Counted from the stretch's first letter, positions 22,614-34,607 are shown. The stretch: 64,000 nt of DNA from Metaphire vulgaris (GCA_018105865.1 CM030870.1:691001-755000), one strand, 5' to 3'. Numbers and translations are program-made. Notes: generated from the sequence alone by a model not told the origin.

Positions 22614-22783
22614 TCACCCCCCCCAACCCTCCTCGTCGAGCGCTTCCAGTGAGCGCTTCTTGTGTAGCGGCCCATCTGTCACCGAGATTAGAGTTGTTCC
22701 TATAGTTATTCAGATTTCAGACCATTCACTCTTAAGTTACGAACCGGGTTCTTAAAAACAACGGTTCAAGACAATTGCAATCA

Positions 22784-22920
22784 GTGTCAGTCAGTCAGTC
22801 AGTCAGTCAGTCAGTCAGTCAGTCAGTCAGTCAGTCAGTCAGTCAGTCAGTCAGTCAGTCAGTCAGTCAGTCAGTCAGTCAGTCAGTCAGTCAGTCAGTC
22901 AGTCAGTCAGTCAGTCAGTC
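22784..22920. repeat. (CAGT)n microsatellite, 137 bp
   Basis: Nearly perfect tetranucleotide array of about 34 units. It makes the Ser-Val-Ser-Gln repeat frame, which is not a gene. Confidence 0.95.
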
Positions 22921-23203
22921 CTTGGACCGAATACCCCCTTTTAAACTGAATGAGGCCCGCCCATCTCCGCCATCTGTCCTGAGACCGTGTGGAGCCAGTA
23001 GAGCCAGTTCTTATGCACCGGTTGACCATTGTTCTGTTCCGCAGAACGGCTCCTCCTTTCATCCTCCAAATGGTCCTAACACCGGAAGTGCAGAGACTAT
23101 AAATCCAGTAACAATGAAGCAAAGAATAATAACCACAATAGCACCTAAATAAGCCAGACGAGAACTGCAGAGAGTGCAGTCTCCCTCTCCCTCTCTGGCT
23201 GTC

Positions 23204-23236
<33 letters not shown>

Positions 23237-24780
23237 GTCTGTCTCTCTCTCTCTCTCTCTCACACACACACCAAAGAAGTTCACAGATTTAAAGCAGGAG
23301 TAGTCAATAAAATTTTAGGAAAGGCTTTTATGACTACAGTGCCCGAGGGCAAGGTGTTTCTGAAATCAGTAGTTGTCATTTATGTCCATGGCATCATTGG
23401 CATGCACACATTCTGTCAGTTTCTCCTATTCAAATGCTTTTTATTATTATGATAAAAGCAAACAAAATATATACATTTTGTACGTTCACATAAATACAGT
23501 TCATAAGAAATAGAAATCATGTAAGTAGAAAACAAGACATTTAAACATTCCGTAAGTTTTGGAAAAAGATTTTTTTGTCGTTTCAGCATATCCACGGGCC
23601 ATTGCACATCCCTTGGCGGACCGGATACGGCCCGCGTGCCGTCACTTGAACACATCTGATTTTTAAAGGCATCGGTGCCTAAGACGCCTAGAAATTTGGA
23701 GAAATTATGACACCAAATCAGTTTCATGAGAGGGGAGGAGTGGGGGGTACAGCACACGCCAATTGCCATACAAGTCGAAGTAGCTTTTCAAAGAGTTGAG
23801 GAATAGGTCTTCCATTGGCAGAAACCATCATCCAGCAACGCTGTCTTGCATCAAAAGAACTATTAAGATATTCCCTCAACGAGTGTCAAGTGGGTGGCGT
23901 GTCTGACCTTCCCTTCCCTTTCCCTCTAGGCTCCCTTCCATCAGCAACAGGACCCACAGACGGGAGTGGCGTGGACAACACGCTGTGGTGCCAAGTGGAC
24001 CACCAGGGCAGGGGAAGGGGAAAAGAAGAAGCAAAAGGGGCAGGGAAAAGGGAAGAAGCAGAAGAAGGGGAAAAGGAAGAAGCAGAAGAAGGGGAAGGGG
24101 CACGTACGGAACGCCGATGGGTGACTAGAGCTGGATTAGTTAGAGGATGTGTTGGATTTTTGGCGAAATTTGGTTAAGGTCGCCTGACATATTGAATCAA
24201 TTACGTGGCATAATGACTGACTGACAAACGTGACCACACCGAAAAGGCAACCTTCACAGCACGTAGGCCGTTGCCGCTCCAACGCGGCCGTGCAGTGCTT
24301 TACCCCCCTACGTCGGCCACGGCAGCCCCCCCCCCAAACGGCGGTCATATGCCAACATCCAAAGGAGATGGGACGCAGCAGACGATGACGGATGATTGAC
24401 ATTTAACTGGCAGACGATCACACGCAGGTTAGAAGCGGGCAAGAGTCTCCCCCTCCCCCTCACCCCCCCCCGTGTCCTCATTCATCACCAAATAATTTTC
24501 TCATATTTTATTTTATCACGTGGCGTACCTGCCACGGTACAGACACTTGCAGCGTCTGACCAGAAGATCCTCTTTGTCGGCGCTATATAAATTATGATTA
24601 TTCACGACGCGAGAACTTGGCTCAATGGTCACGTGACACATAGCAAAATGCATAATTATTTTTTTAGGAAATTCGTTTCTTTGTCAGTTTCTGAAATAAT
24701 ACAGAAGATGAACAAGAAGAGTCCATGCATACATACACTGATATTAATAGATATATATATATAATATATATAAGATATAA
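22921..24780. other. Intronic stretch without a gene
   Basis: It contains CT/CTGT and CA repeats at 23195-23270 and an AGAAGGGGAAGG purine tract at 24005-24100. I found no exon supported by splice sites and homology. A CACGTGAC palindrome lies at 24631. Confidence 0.6.
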
Positions 24781-24784
24781 ATGA

Positions 24785-24850
24785 CATTCTAATGCTAAAA
24801 AAACTATGAATTGGATTGTAGAACCCAAGGCCACACACCTGCACACACAC
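24785..24850. repeat. Direct repeat, copy 1
   Basis: ACATTCTAATGCTAAAAAAA through AACCCAAGGCCACACACCTG is repeated at 25116-25180 in the same orientation, about 330 bp away. CA/TA microsatellites fill the gap. Confidence 0.85.
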
Positions 24851-24876
24851 ACACACATCTGAAGATATATATAATT

Positions 24877-24907
<31 letters not shown>

Positions 24908-25115
24908 CAGCATTCGCATTGCATTGGTTAGCAAAGAAAGGTTTGTACAAAATAAATGCATTGTACAGCAAACCGGTATTTACTTTCAACAAAAACATCA
25001 ATAAAATGAGAAATTATTTATTAAAATCTGTGGTTCTCCATTGGGAGAGAGAAACGGAGGGAGGGAGGGAGGAGTTCCCGTAGCTGTATATATGGTATAA
25101 GATGTCTAAACCTGA

Positions 25116-25180
25116 CATTCTAATGCTAAAAAAATTCTATGAATTGGATTGTAGAACCCAAGGCCACACACCTGCACACC
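25116..25180. repeat. Direct repeat, copy 2
   Basis: Partner of 24785-24850 with a 2-base indel. It is followed by CTGTACCCACGG in place of CA repeat. Confidence 0.85.
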
Positions 25181-25652
25181 TGTACCCACGGTACCAAAGC
25201 CACAAGATCTGAAGATATATCCCGTCTCCAAGCGCAACCAAGGCAACCTGAAATCTGTTGCTAGGTGAATGAAGATATCCATCCACATGCCAGATAATCT
25301 TGAATAAGTCAGCCGTTCAATTTCAAGGCAAACCAAACACAGTCTGACACAGAGATCGATGAACACAATCCAAGCAGAAATAAGTCTTGTATTCTATCTC
25401 AGACATGGACATGGGTTGGGTCAGAATTTTCCCTTTTTGGTGGATTGCATGGGTCTGTTTGAGTAAGAAAATGAGTCAAGTTCTCTTCCGTGATGATGTT
25501 ATGCAAAATTTTATCTGTTTTCATGTAATCGTCGTCAGAGTTATGCTATAATATTCAACGCCTTTCAATGGTTTCAACAAATTCTATGGTTTCACCGTTT
25601 CCGTCTTTTCGTGAATATTCTTTGTCCTAACTTTTACTTAAGGATTTATTGC

Positions 25653-26019
25653 GGCAGTGTCTGTTATGCGGGCTGCCCGCATCAGGGCCGGATTAAGGTC
25701 CGAGTGGGCCTGGGGCTGAGAAAAAAGGCCGTCGCCTATACTGAAAATCTCTGACAAGCAAAAAAACCGTTATCTCCCATCCAAATCGTGCTGACAAGCA
25801 AAAAAACCGTTATCTTGAAAATCGGTGGGCCTATTTTCATGATGGGCCGGGGGGCCACAGCCCCCTCAGCCCCGCCTTAATATGGCCCTGGCCCGCATTC
25901 TAACTAAACCGCTGATTGGTCAAATGAACCTAACCCTAACTCTAACCCTAACCACATGATTCGTTAGACCAATCAGCTGTTTGATTAGAATGCGGGCAGC
26001 CCGCATAATAGACACTTCC
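25653..26019. mobile_element. Mutator-like MITE with 9-bp duplication, interrupted
   Basis: The ends are near-perfect 30-bp inverted repeats (GGCAGTGTCTGTTATGCGGG and its complement ending AGTGTC..CC). The 9-bp duplication ATTTATTGC flanks both sides (25644-25652 and 26020-26028). Nine-bp duplications are typical of Mutator-type elements. A hAT element occupies 25683-25890. The core holds a short (CCCTAA)-like run. Confidence 0.85.
25683..25890. mobile_element. hAT-like MITE (CAGGGCCGG) nested in the Mutator-like MITE
   Basis: CAGGGCCGGATTAAGG at the left and CCTTAATATGGCCCTG at the right, with a perfect 8-bp duplication GCCCGCAT. Inside, CTGACAAGCAAAAAAACCGT occurs twice; the same phrase appears in the element at 40749. 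Confidence 0.9.
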
Positions 26020-26425
26020 ATTTATTGCCTCACTTCTTCCCTAACTGCTGAGGATCGATTACTGTTTAAGAAATTGTTAAATATGGGTTGGGTCAAGTAA
26101 CCCAGTTGTTTTCGTGGGTTGGGTTTGAATAGTGATGGGTTGGGTAGGGTTTTAAAAAATGGGTCCATGTCCACCTCTGTTCTATCTTGCTTCAGTTGAC
26201 TGCCCTTCCAGATTTTCCAAACTACTGTAAAGCCATTTGCTGTATGTGTAGTATAATCCTCTATAGAAGAAGACGCTCTGGTGTTTGACCCCTTGACCCC
26301 ATCTATAGCATCAACGGGCGACTCAGACCCAGATCAAAGAGGCGCCTTTCTCTTACAAGAACTACAATTAACTTCAAACAAAAAGGTGGCTGATATTCTC
26401 AGTACGTCAAGGCTTTAGAGGGTAA

Positions 26426-26529
26426 GGGGCCGTCCATAAAGTATGTCATCCTGTTTTTTGAGTTTTTGACTCAGCCACACTTTCTCCGACCCTCGCCCCT
26501 CCAGTGTGACGTACTTTATGGACGGCCCC
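26426..26529. mobile_element. Harbinger-like MITE, 104-bp form
   Basis: GGGGCCGTCCATAAAGTA...TACTTTATGGACGGCCCC, flanked by TAA on the left and TAG on the right. Short non-coding form of the family at 16853, 30028 and 48898. Confidence 0.85.
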
Positions 26530-27125
26530 TAGGACCATTGCCAGAGGATACCTTAAGCAGAATAGTTTCTAAAAATAGGCAAATGGATGAGACTAGACTT
26601 ACTGAAAATTCATCACGGCAAAGCTAAAAAAACTAATTACAGACCCAGTACTAAGAAATAAATGAGCTGTCATTGAGCCTGTCATCTGTAAAAGAGCCCT
26701 CAAAAGTCAATCTAACTGACAAAGACTGTTCTTCTGGAAAAGTGAAAGCAAAGCTCATTGTGCCGCTGTTTGTTCTGCCACACATAACAACCTAGACACC
26801 CAAATATTATATTAGACAGAATGCTGATAGGATCACCCTAAACATTAGCTAGAGACGCATGTCCTGCGTGAAACAATAACGTCACAGAATACATCCAACC
26901 AAAATATAAAAACACCAATAATTATAGAGAACTGTGACAGTGAAACTGGAGCCAGTTATGGGAAGGTTTAGCTAAAAGGGTGACGTATAAAACGACCAGC
27001 GAGACAACATTCTGCCCAGATAGAAGGTCATGCCATTTATTTGTAACTTTGTAATGTGTAACAATTTGTAACTTTGTAATGTGTTCACGCAGTTCGTTTA
27101 AACGAGTTACCACATTAATCAGAAC

Positions 27126-27126
<1 letters not shown>

Positions 27127-27170
<44 letters not shown>
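27127..27170. repeat. (AAT)n microsatellite
   Basis: About 14 AAT units. Confidence 0.95.
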
Positions 27171-27171
<1 letters not shown>

Positions 27172-27276
27172 TGCCAACAGAGATCAAAACCGTGTCCAAT
27201 ATTCCTAGTTGCAATCTTCCTAATATTAAATATGATATTATTTGTAAATTACTGTATATAAGCGAACGTCTGTTCT

Positions 27277-27280
<4 letters not shown>

Positions 27281-27349
<69 letters not shown>

Positions 27350-27362
27350 GACAGATACAGAG
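27281..27362. repeat. (GA)n(CAGA)n microsatellite
   Basis: GA run passing into CAGA units; compare the long CAGA arrays at 54730 and 57125. Confidence 0.95.
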
Positions 27363-28139
27363 AGACCGTAGCAGAAGCACTGGGCTGCACTTACCTTCAA
27401 CAAAGTCATATCCTGAACCATAAAGACTATCAACAAATAAACTGCACATGATGTCCGACTGTTGCTGATTCTCGCAGCAAACGTGCATCTTGTCTCTCCG
27501 ATCGGCGCAATAAGTAAACACTAATGCATGCTTCCTTTTAAAGCCCAGCCGCGGTTACGATATGAGTAATCCAGTAATTGCGTAACGCGCTTAGATTATT
27601 CGATGTAAAGTTTCGCCTTAAGTATAGATTAACAAAAACTCCGTTATGGTCAATTAGTAACTCATCGCTACAGTGGGATCCCGTCTATTCACTTTGAAAC
27701 GTCAACCGATGTCATAACAACAAATGGCCCCAAGTCTCTCACAAGTTCTAAATATGGTTAGGCCAAGAAAATCCCCTCACAGCGGCGTCATATACATAGA
27801 CGACGATCGCAACAAGTCCCGGTTACATTCAACTTGTATAATCACGTTATGCCAAGACAACCAACTGGTATTCCTATATCCCCTTTCACGTATGTACTGT
27901 TTTCACAGATGTCCTGTACAACGGCATGGCGTACCAATATATCCCGTGAAAATGACTGGCGGCACGTCGGACACCGATGTCATCCAGAGTTTGTACAACT
28001 GTTTCCCGACAACAGTGCTGTACTCATGCAGCCGGACTGCAACAACCGTTGAAACTGTTATCCATTGCAACTGGCAAAGTGCAAACCCATTAGTTCCAAG
28101 TTCCAACGCCTATACTTCTGGCGCGCCTGTTCTTCTCGT

Positions 28140-28380
28140 ATATAGGTACAACTGTCGCCCCTTGCAGCCCCCGCTATCCGTCTTATCGGGGATGTTGAGC
28201 GTACCGACGGTCGCGCCCATCTACGGCCGCCACGACCGCGAGAGAGACCCGAGGGGCGGCCGGCCGGCAGCACGGGCGGGGTCGGTCCCGACCGACCGAC
28301 CGGCAGCCACGCAGATAAGATCGGCCGAGGTTACCTCGGCGGCGGCGGCGGCTGGAAATCGAGAATAAACAGTTGAAATT
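28140..28380. other. GC-rich island inside the large FNDC3 intron
   Basis: A CpG-dense patch with GGCCGGCCGG, CCGACCGACCGACC and (GGC)n, followed by (GAA)n. It stands out from the AT-rich intron. A minus-strand donor-like CCGAG|GTAACC lies at about 28330. It could be an alternative FNDC3 promoter or first exon; no coding evidence exists. A 214-codon plus-strand frame (27724-28368) across it has no recognisable domain. Confidence 0.3.
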
Positions 28381-28963
28381 GACGAAGAAGAAGAAGAAGA
28401 AGAAGAAGAAGAAGCGGCAGAGGTTAGACAACGTAAAGACATTAGCTCTCAATGAGCGGTTTTGAAATCCATCTGGACACACATACACACACGTACACAC
28501 ATACGCACACACACACACTCACTCACACACACGGAACGGACGCAGCCTATTTCACGGAGGCGATTGGAATGCAGTGGCAACACAATCGGTGCTCCCTCTC
28601 CGCCTTCCTCTTCCCTCCCCTCCTCTCCCCTGCCCCAGAAGCAGTCGAATTTATTCAAGACTAGAAAGGCGGAAGCGAATTCAGTTCAGACACCCTGCCC
28701 CCTTTATCCCCCCCCCCACCCCCCTCCTCCACATACAAGCGCGCGCGAGCGAGCGAGCACCTCGTTTCACTAAGAAACGGCGGCACGCTCTGATTGACAT
28801 TTGGCGCTCTCGGGTCAAGAAGATTGGCAATTCAAGGAAGAGGCAGAGGCTGTTCTGGAGGGAGGCAGAGGAGCAGGAGGGCAGGTGAGGCGGAACAAGA
28901 AATGCTCCAAAGAATGGCGGAGGAGCACTGGACCAAAAGTCAACGGAAGAGCCGCGCAGAGTT

Positions 28964-29124
28964 CAGGGGCGTAGCGACGGGGGGGCATATGTCGGTATAT
29001 ACCCCACCCCAAATCAGGCTACCTTAAAATTTTAATGTGTTTTTTAAGATTTTCAATTTTTTAAAAAGATTTATACCCCCCAAATCACATTATCCCCGAA
29101 ATCAAATTCCTGGCTACGCCCCTG
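28964..29124. mobile_element. hAT-like MITE, CAGGGGCGTAG family, inverted copy
   Basis: CAGGGGCGTAGCGACGG at the left and CTGGCTACGCCCCTG at the right, with 8-bp duplication GCAGAGTT/GCAGGGTT. Orientation is opposite to 20091. Confidence 0.85.
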
Positions 29125-29224
29125 GCAGGGTTAAGTGCGCAAAAGGATTCCGACGCTCATTTTAATCACCATGTCTCGTTCTCCCGCCGCCACCACGACC
29201 TTTTCCTCCTCCTCCTCCTCCTCC

Positions 29225-29260
<36 letters not shown>

Positions 29261-29359
29261 TCTCTCCTTCATCATCCTCTTCTTCTCCTTCGCTCTTCTC
29301 CTTCGCAGCCAGCACGATTCATCTTTTCCGGTGGAAAAGCGCTCTCTGCCTTCTTTTCC

Positions 29360-29439
29360 TTAACCCCTTAACCGTGTATTTAACTGTAACTCAATGTAAA
29401 ATTGACGGATATATCCGGGATCCCCAGTTAAGGGGTTAA
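29360..29439. mobile_element. 80-bp TTAA-bounded MITE, copy 4
   Basis: Same orientation as copy 2, 80 bp, TTAA on both sides. It is inserted beside a second GC-rich patch (29440-29650). Confidence 0.85.
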
Positions 29440-29915
29440 GGCGCCTGTTCCGGGCTCCAGTCGCCGACCGACGCGAGTCAAACGGACAATCGTGAGACGG
29501 GCTTTTCTAACGGCCTTTCAGACAGAGACGCCGACAACGTGAGGCGGAGAGGAGGAGAGGGGGCCGCCGCAAAGGCTCGGTTCTTCGGGCAGGGCAGACG
29601 GGTTCACGGTCGCCGGCTTCAAAGGCACCTCGCTGACTGCCACCCTTCGCCACTTCCCAACTAAACGGTGCTGCTGTCGCTACCGATTTTTAAACCGTCT
29701 ACCGGTTTTTTTCTTGCTTGGGTGCCCCCGGTTGGCCAGGCAAGCATATATACAGCCTTTTTGAGAACTGTTTGCTTAATTAATTGCGTGAAGACATCTC
29801 CCAGTATCTTCCCAACAGGCATCAAAATGACAAAAAAAATTCCAACGTCTGCCTTCACTGCCAATAGAATTTCAAATCGGCAACTGATATTTGGGTGCAT
29901 CCAGGTTGCCAAATA

Positions 29916-30542
29916 CAGTAGAACTTCGATATAACGCACTCGTTTATAACGTATACTCGGTTATGTCTGACCGCAATGTATAAAGTACCGTGTGCTACGC
30001 TATCGTATTGGAAGGCATTGGATATAAGGGGCCGTCCATAAATGACGTCACGCGATTTTGGCAGGTTTTTGGCCCCTCCCCTTCGTCACAAGTCGTCACA
30101 AAATGTCAGACCCCCTAAAAATGACGTCACGATGCGTTAACCCCTTTCTGATGTCAACATTAAAGTTTCAATGCACTTATTTCTTGAATGAAGCGGGTAT
30201 TGCAATGAATTCGTTTGAAAATATTCATTATATTTATAACAGTTGAAGCAATATTCAGAAACTTTTTCAAATTATTTTTAAAAATGAATTATAAGTGTAA
30301 AATACGTTCAACTTTATGGTAACATAGCATTGCATTATTAATAACAATATTTAGTATTATGTGACGTCATATTTCTGGAAACCCTCCACTTCCCCAGTCG
30401 TCACACTTCGTCGCAGATGTTTGAACCCCTCCCCTAAGTGCGTGACGTCATTTATGGACAGTCCCTAACGAATTTCGGACATAACGTACCAGTACTCGAT
30501 TTTACACAGGCAAGCTAAGTACGTTATTTCGAAATTCTACTG
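29916..30542. mobile_element. TA-flanked Tc1/pogo-like MITE split by a Harbinger-like element
   Basis: TA|CAGTAGAACTTCGATATAACG at the left and CGTTATTTCGAAATTCTACTG|TA at the right. The Harbinger-like element 30028-30465 lies inside. A related left end (CAGTAGAACTTCGATATAAC) is at 52211 without a clear right end. Confidence 0.8.
30028..30465. mobile_element. Harbinger-like MITE, long form, TAA duplication
   Basis: GGGGCCGTCCATAAATGACG at the left and ATTTATGGACAGTCCC at the right, with TAA on both sides. The 438-bp AT-rich core is non-coding and is shared with 7683-8117. Confidence 0.85.
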
Positions 30543-31132
30543 TACCGTAAGTCTTCAGCCTTCACAAGTACTTTCTACTTAATTATTGGAAGCTTTTAAT
30601 CCTCCAAACACACACACACACGTCTACTGGCTTCTACCGGATCTTCAACCGGTTCAACGTACTGTTTCCATGACTCGGCATGCAGAGAAAGTGATAAATA
30701 GAGTGACGTAAGTGTTGCGAATTTTTCCGGAGGTGCGGGCGCTTAAATCAGTGTCAGCATAACGGCATAAGTTGCACTCAAACGCTGCAAAGAATTCACT
30801 GAATTCCAAAGCACGAGAGAGTGCAATCACATCAACAAAATGAGCTAAAAAACATTTCAAGCCACTGTTTCTTCATCTGTATGTCTGTCTGTCTGTCTGC
30901 ATGTCTTCTACGTCCTTCTCTCCTCCCCATCCAGTCAACGTTCTCTCAACCGACGATACCTGTCAATCTCTCCAGTTGCTCTCCAGTTTCTCTCAGGTGA
31001 CCCAGTGCCATCAGGTGAATCATCTGAATTTATATAAGCATCTCCAGTTTTTCATGATATTCAAGTGTCCATCTCCTAATGTGTCTTAAGTAGCCATGTC
31101 TACTCAAGTGCTTAAACTCTCTCTATTACCCA

Positions 31133-31375
31133 GTGGCGTAGCCAGGATTTGAGAATAGGTGGGGGGGGCGCGTGAGCATTTTTGAGTAAAATAGTCTTCC
31201 GGCCCGGCGAGCGAAAAAGGTCACCACGGAGTTCCTTGCACAGCCGTGCATTCCCTTCAACCCAAGCGACCATTCCCCCTTAAAATTTCCCAACGATTTC
31301 ATGCTAATCCCAAGACCAATCCCACCCAGAATAGGGGCCAGAGCCGCCAGACACCCCGCCCCCAATGCTCTATCA
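31133..31375. mobile_element. hAT-like element, left end only
   Basis: CAGTGGCGTAGCCAGGATTT marks a left terminus like those at 41438 and 58531. No matching right end was found before LINE sequence begins. Confidence 0.5.
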
Positions 31376-31384
31376 ACCACTGTT

Positions 31385-32065
31385 TCTTCATCTGTCTGTC
31401 TGTCTGCCGACCACGTTGCATCAGTTTGCAGGAAGTCGTTCTTCCAGCTTCGCCAGCTGCGGGCAGTGAGGAACTCGCTGACACCTGACGCAACTAGGAT
31501 GCTGGCTCAAGCATTCATCAGCAGCAGACTCGATTACTGCAACAGCATCCTTTTGGCATCAGTGACCATCTGATACAGAAACTTCAACTCGTCAGAATGC
31601 AGCTGCACGTTGGTGTTCCAGAGAGGAAGCCCGATCATATCACACCAGTACTCGGGAGCTCCACTGGCTCCCGGTCGGTCAACGCGTGACTTTTAAACTC
31701 GGGACCATCCTGTTCAAGCATCTAAAACAAATTGCTCGCTGTCATATCTAACTGATATGTTCTGCCTCGACAAGCTAGGTTGCCTGGTCGGTCGCATCTG
31801 CGCTCCGCCTTGACCAGCACACTTGCAGTGCCTCGTACTCGGACAGGCTTTGGTGACCTAACTCAACCTGGCCGTTGCTGGCCCGGTTGTTTGGAACAGT
31901 CTGCCAGCAACATTGCGTTCCTCTGACTCAACCATGACGCTGTTATCTTTTAGGAAACAACTGAAGACATTCTTGTTTGATTGATCTGGTTTGCAACTGA
32001 CATGAGTGCATTTGCTGCTTTGCGATAATTTGCGCTATAGAAATGTTCGTAATAATAATAATAAT
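31385..32065 (+). pseudogene. LINE reverse transcriptase 3' region (CR1/L2-like)
   Basis: The plus-strand translation, with stops and shifts, gives LRQLRAVRNSLTPDATRMLA, QAFISSRLDYCNS, then VAGPVVWNSLPATLRSSDST and FRKQLKTFLFD. These are the conserved SRLDYCN.L and VWN.LP..LR motifs of CR1/L2-type reverse transcriptases. It ends GCGCTATAGAAATG followed by (TAA)n, the usual 3' tail. Confidence 0.85.
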
Positions 32066-32127
32066 AATATAATCAAAGTCCAATAAGAAGCTATTTTCTG
32101 AAGCTGTTAATTTCAACTTCTCCACTA

Positions 32128-33213
32128 CAGTCGACTCCGCTTAACTGGATAGCCCTGGGACCGTCACGACATTATCCAGTTAGGCGGCGTATCCACTTAC
32201 CCGAAGTTGGCCGTAGGCTTATGTGTAATAACATTATTAAAACTTAAATGACAAAAACATTCATGTACTACTGTATACAGTATACACAATGCTATTTAGT
32301 CCTATTTCCGATCAAAATAATTTGTAGTTGATCACTGAGTGACAGTTTTATAATGGAAGTCAGCAATCTGGCTTTCAAGTGATTCCGTATGTTCTGCCAT
32401 TAGCCTCCATAAATCATCAAAGGACGCCCTTTGCTTAGAGAGTGGTCGCCAACGTCTGTGGGAGGTTGTTCTACTTCGACACCTCTTCCCCTGTGTCTTC
32501 ATTGCTGCTGACCGCCTTTGAGGTTTCCCCAGTCGTATTGAACGCATCACATTTGGTTGCAACCCATCGTCAATTGACGGTACTGTTCAAAGCCCTCCAC
32601 ACCCCTACTGTCGGGTAATAACAACCTAAATTGGCGCTCAACCAGCTGCTTATCTGCCTCTTCTATACTCAGTGTTGGAGTTGTGATTGAGCTGGGGGAG
32701 GGGGATGAGGACTGAAATTTAATGAATGACAGAGGCTGCATGTACCCAACGTGTGATTTTTGGGAGGGTTGCAAAGTTAGCTGGGAGGGGGTTCAACCCC
32801 CCTCCAACCTTCCTCCCCCCGGCAACTCCAACCATGTATATACCCTATGCAGCTGTTCATTTCAGCCAATCACACGCAGGAAGCTTTGAAAATGGCGCGT
32901 CGACTTGTTTTGCTCCGCCCTTTCAAGGCTGTGGGCAATGGTTCAGCCAATCACGGCAACAGTTGGCAAGTTGGCAGTGAGTTTGGCCATGTTGGTGGCT
33001 GGTTATCCACTTATCCGTCTCCATTTACACAGAATGAACGGCCACGGGACTAAAAAATGTTATCCAGTTAGGCAAATTATCCACTTACAGCGTATCCACT
33101 TAAACGAACCTCTGTCCCATTGAAATACATGGAGCTCAAAACGGGACTTCAAAATCTTATCCACTTAACCGATTTATCCACTTATCAGGTATCCACTTAA
33201 GTGGAGTCGACTG
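32128..33213. mobile_element. pogo/Tigger-like transposon, 1.1 kb
   Basis: TA|CAGTCGACTCCGCTTAACTG at the left and CACTTAAGTGGAGTCGACTG|TA at the right. Subterminal TTATCCACTTA motifs repeat near the right end, with CCCATTGAAATACATGG, as in Tigger elements. Minus-strand frames at 32332-32774 may be remnants of a transposase C-terminus, but I see no DDE motif. Probably a non-autonomous deletion product. Confidence 0.8.
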
Positions 33214-33809
33214 TATACTGTTTCAACACCCTCATCGACTGTTATGAAAGCACATTGCATGTCATAACCACTGATAAGGATGTTTGATCATGCATCTAAA
33301 ACAAATTTCTCGCTGCAAAACTAACCGTTGCTTTTCACGTCGCCTGTAATTAATGACAAGATTCAGGATGTAATTGAGTAATTGAAAGAGTGGATTAGGA
33401 GAGGCGTGAAGTGAAGGGTAAGCCCTTGACACAGTACCTCTATTCGCCTCGGAGGATTTACCGGTAACAACTGCCTTCTCCTATTACGAAAGAGTGTGAA
33501 GTATTTAACTCACTGCCTAAGTATGTTTGGTACTTGGAGGGAAATCACCTGCGTTTGAAGAGCAATGAATCCCTGTTCAGTTTCATCAAAACACCTCCTC
33601 CTACTAACTGAGGAACAAGGAACAAAAGGGGATAACACAGACACGGGTATGGGTGGTTGGGTCCACCAATGGGTTGGGTCAGACATTTCCATGTTCGTGG
33701 TGGGTCGAGTTGGGTCTGAATCATGATGGGTTGGGTCGGATTGGGTTTTAAAAATGGACTCATGTCCATGTCTGAGTTAACAACAAATTTAGGGAAAAAC
33801 GAAATGAGA

Positions 33810-33816
33810 GTCAAAA

Positions 33817-33870
<54 letters not shown>
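33810..33870. repeat. (CA)n microsatellite
   Basis: About 30 CA units. The region 33215-34100 around it holds GGGTTGGGTC-like short repeats (also at 25410 and 26085) and no gene. Confidence 0.95.
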
Positions 33871-33872
<2 letters not shown>

Positions 33873-34107
33873 CTATGACTAAGAATAGAAAATTATATTT
33901 AACAGCAACTAACCAATTACAGCGGAAACTGAAAGAGCAGTGAGAAGAAGCTACTTAACTCCATTACAAATTGTCTGCATATCTTTCTCCCTCCTTCTCT
34001 CCTCCCCATCCAGTCAACAAATTGGGTCAGGTCAAAAGGTTCGGACGAAACTCGACCTGGTCAAGACCAAAGTTCAGAACCAACTGGTCAATTGATTATT
34101 ACAGGGT

Positions 34108-34180
34108 GACACAAAAAAATCATACTAGTCGCATCAGGTTTGGCATTTAATATAGTCCGGTTTTTGCACCACCCTGTAAT
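34108..34180. mobile_element. Tc1/mariner-like MITE, ACAGGGTGG family, intact copy
   Basis: TA|CAGGGTGACACAAAAAAATC at the left and GGTTTTTGCACCACCCTG|TA at the right. 73 bp, palindromic apart from a short loop. Confidence 0.85.
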
Positions 34181-34607
34181 TAATGGCTCTGAGAATTCGA
34201 AAACAATGAATGCTACTCCCCATAATTCTAATATTTCTCACAGTTCCTAATTAATAAGTTAAAGTCAAAATCTTAATCTAAAATCTCTCAACAACCCTAT
34301 AAAGCATAGACAACTAAAGGAAAACAAAGCACCACCCCCATCTCCAGTTTCCCTCCCCCCTCACGGCATACGCTTCAGACAAGAAGAGTACAACACATTC
34401 AGGTACATAATACTTCTCTTGAATATTCATGTCCCTTTAACTTCAAATTACCAGTAACAATTCACTTTAAAAGACCAACGTCAAAAAGCCATCGTCATGC
34501 AAAAATTCTTACTTCCCATGACCTCATTTCCTCTCATACATAAACAAATACACAGATACAGTACATACATACATACATACATATATGTGTGTGTGCACGC
34601 ACGCACG

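Noticed and set aside
22784..22920. Regular array considered as CRISPR or satellite
   Set aside because: A pure 4-bp repeat without spacers. The host is an animal genome.
27724..28368. 214-codon plus-strand open frame
   Set aside because: No recognisable domain, unusual composition, and its end runs through GC-rich low complexity. No splice or start support.
32332..32774. Intact pogo transposase
   Set aside because: Only two short frames; no helix-turn-helix or DDE motif is visible in the 1.1-kb element.
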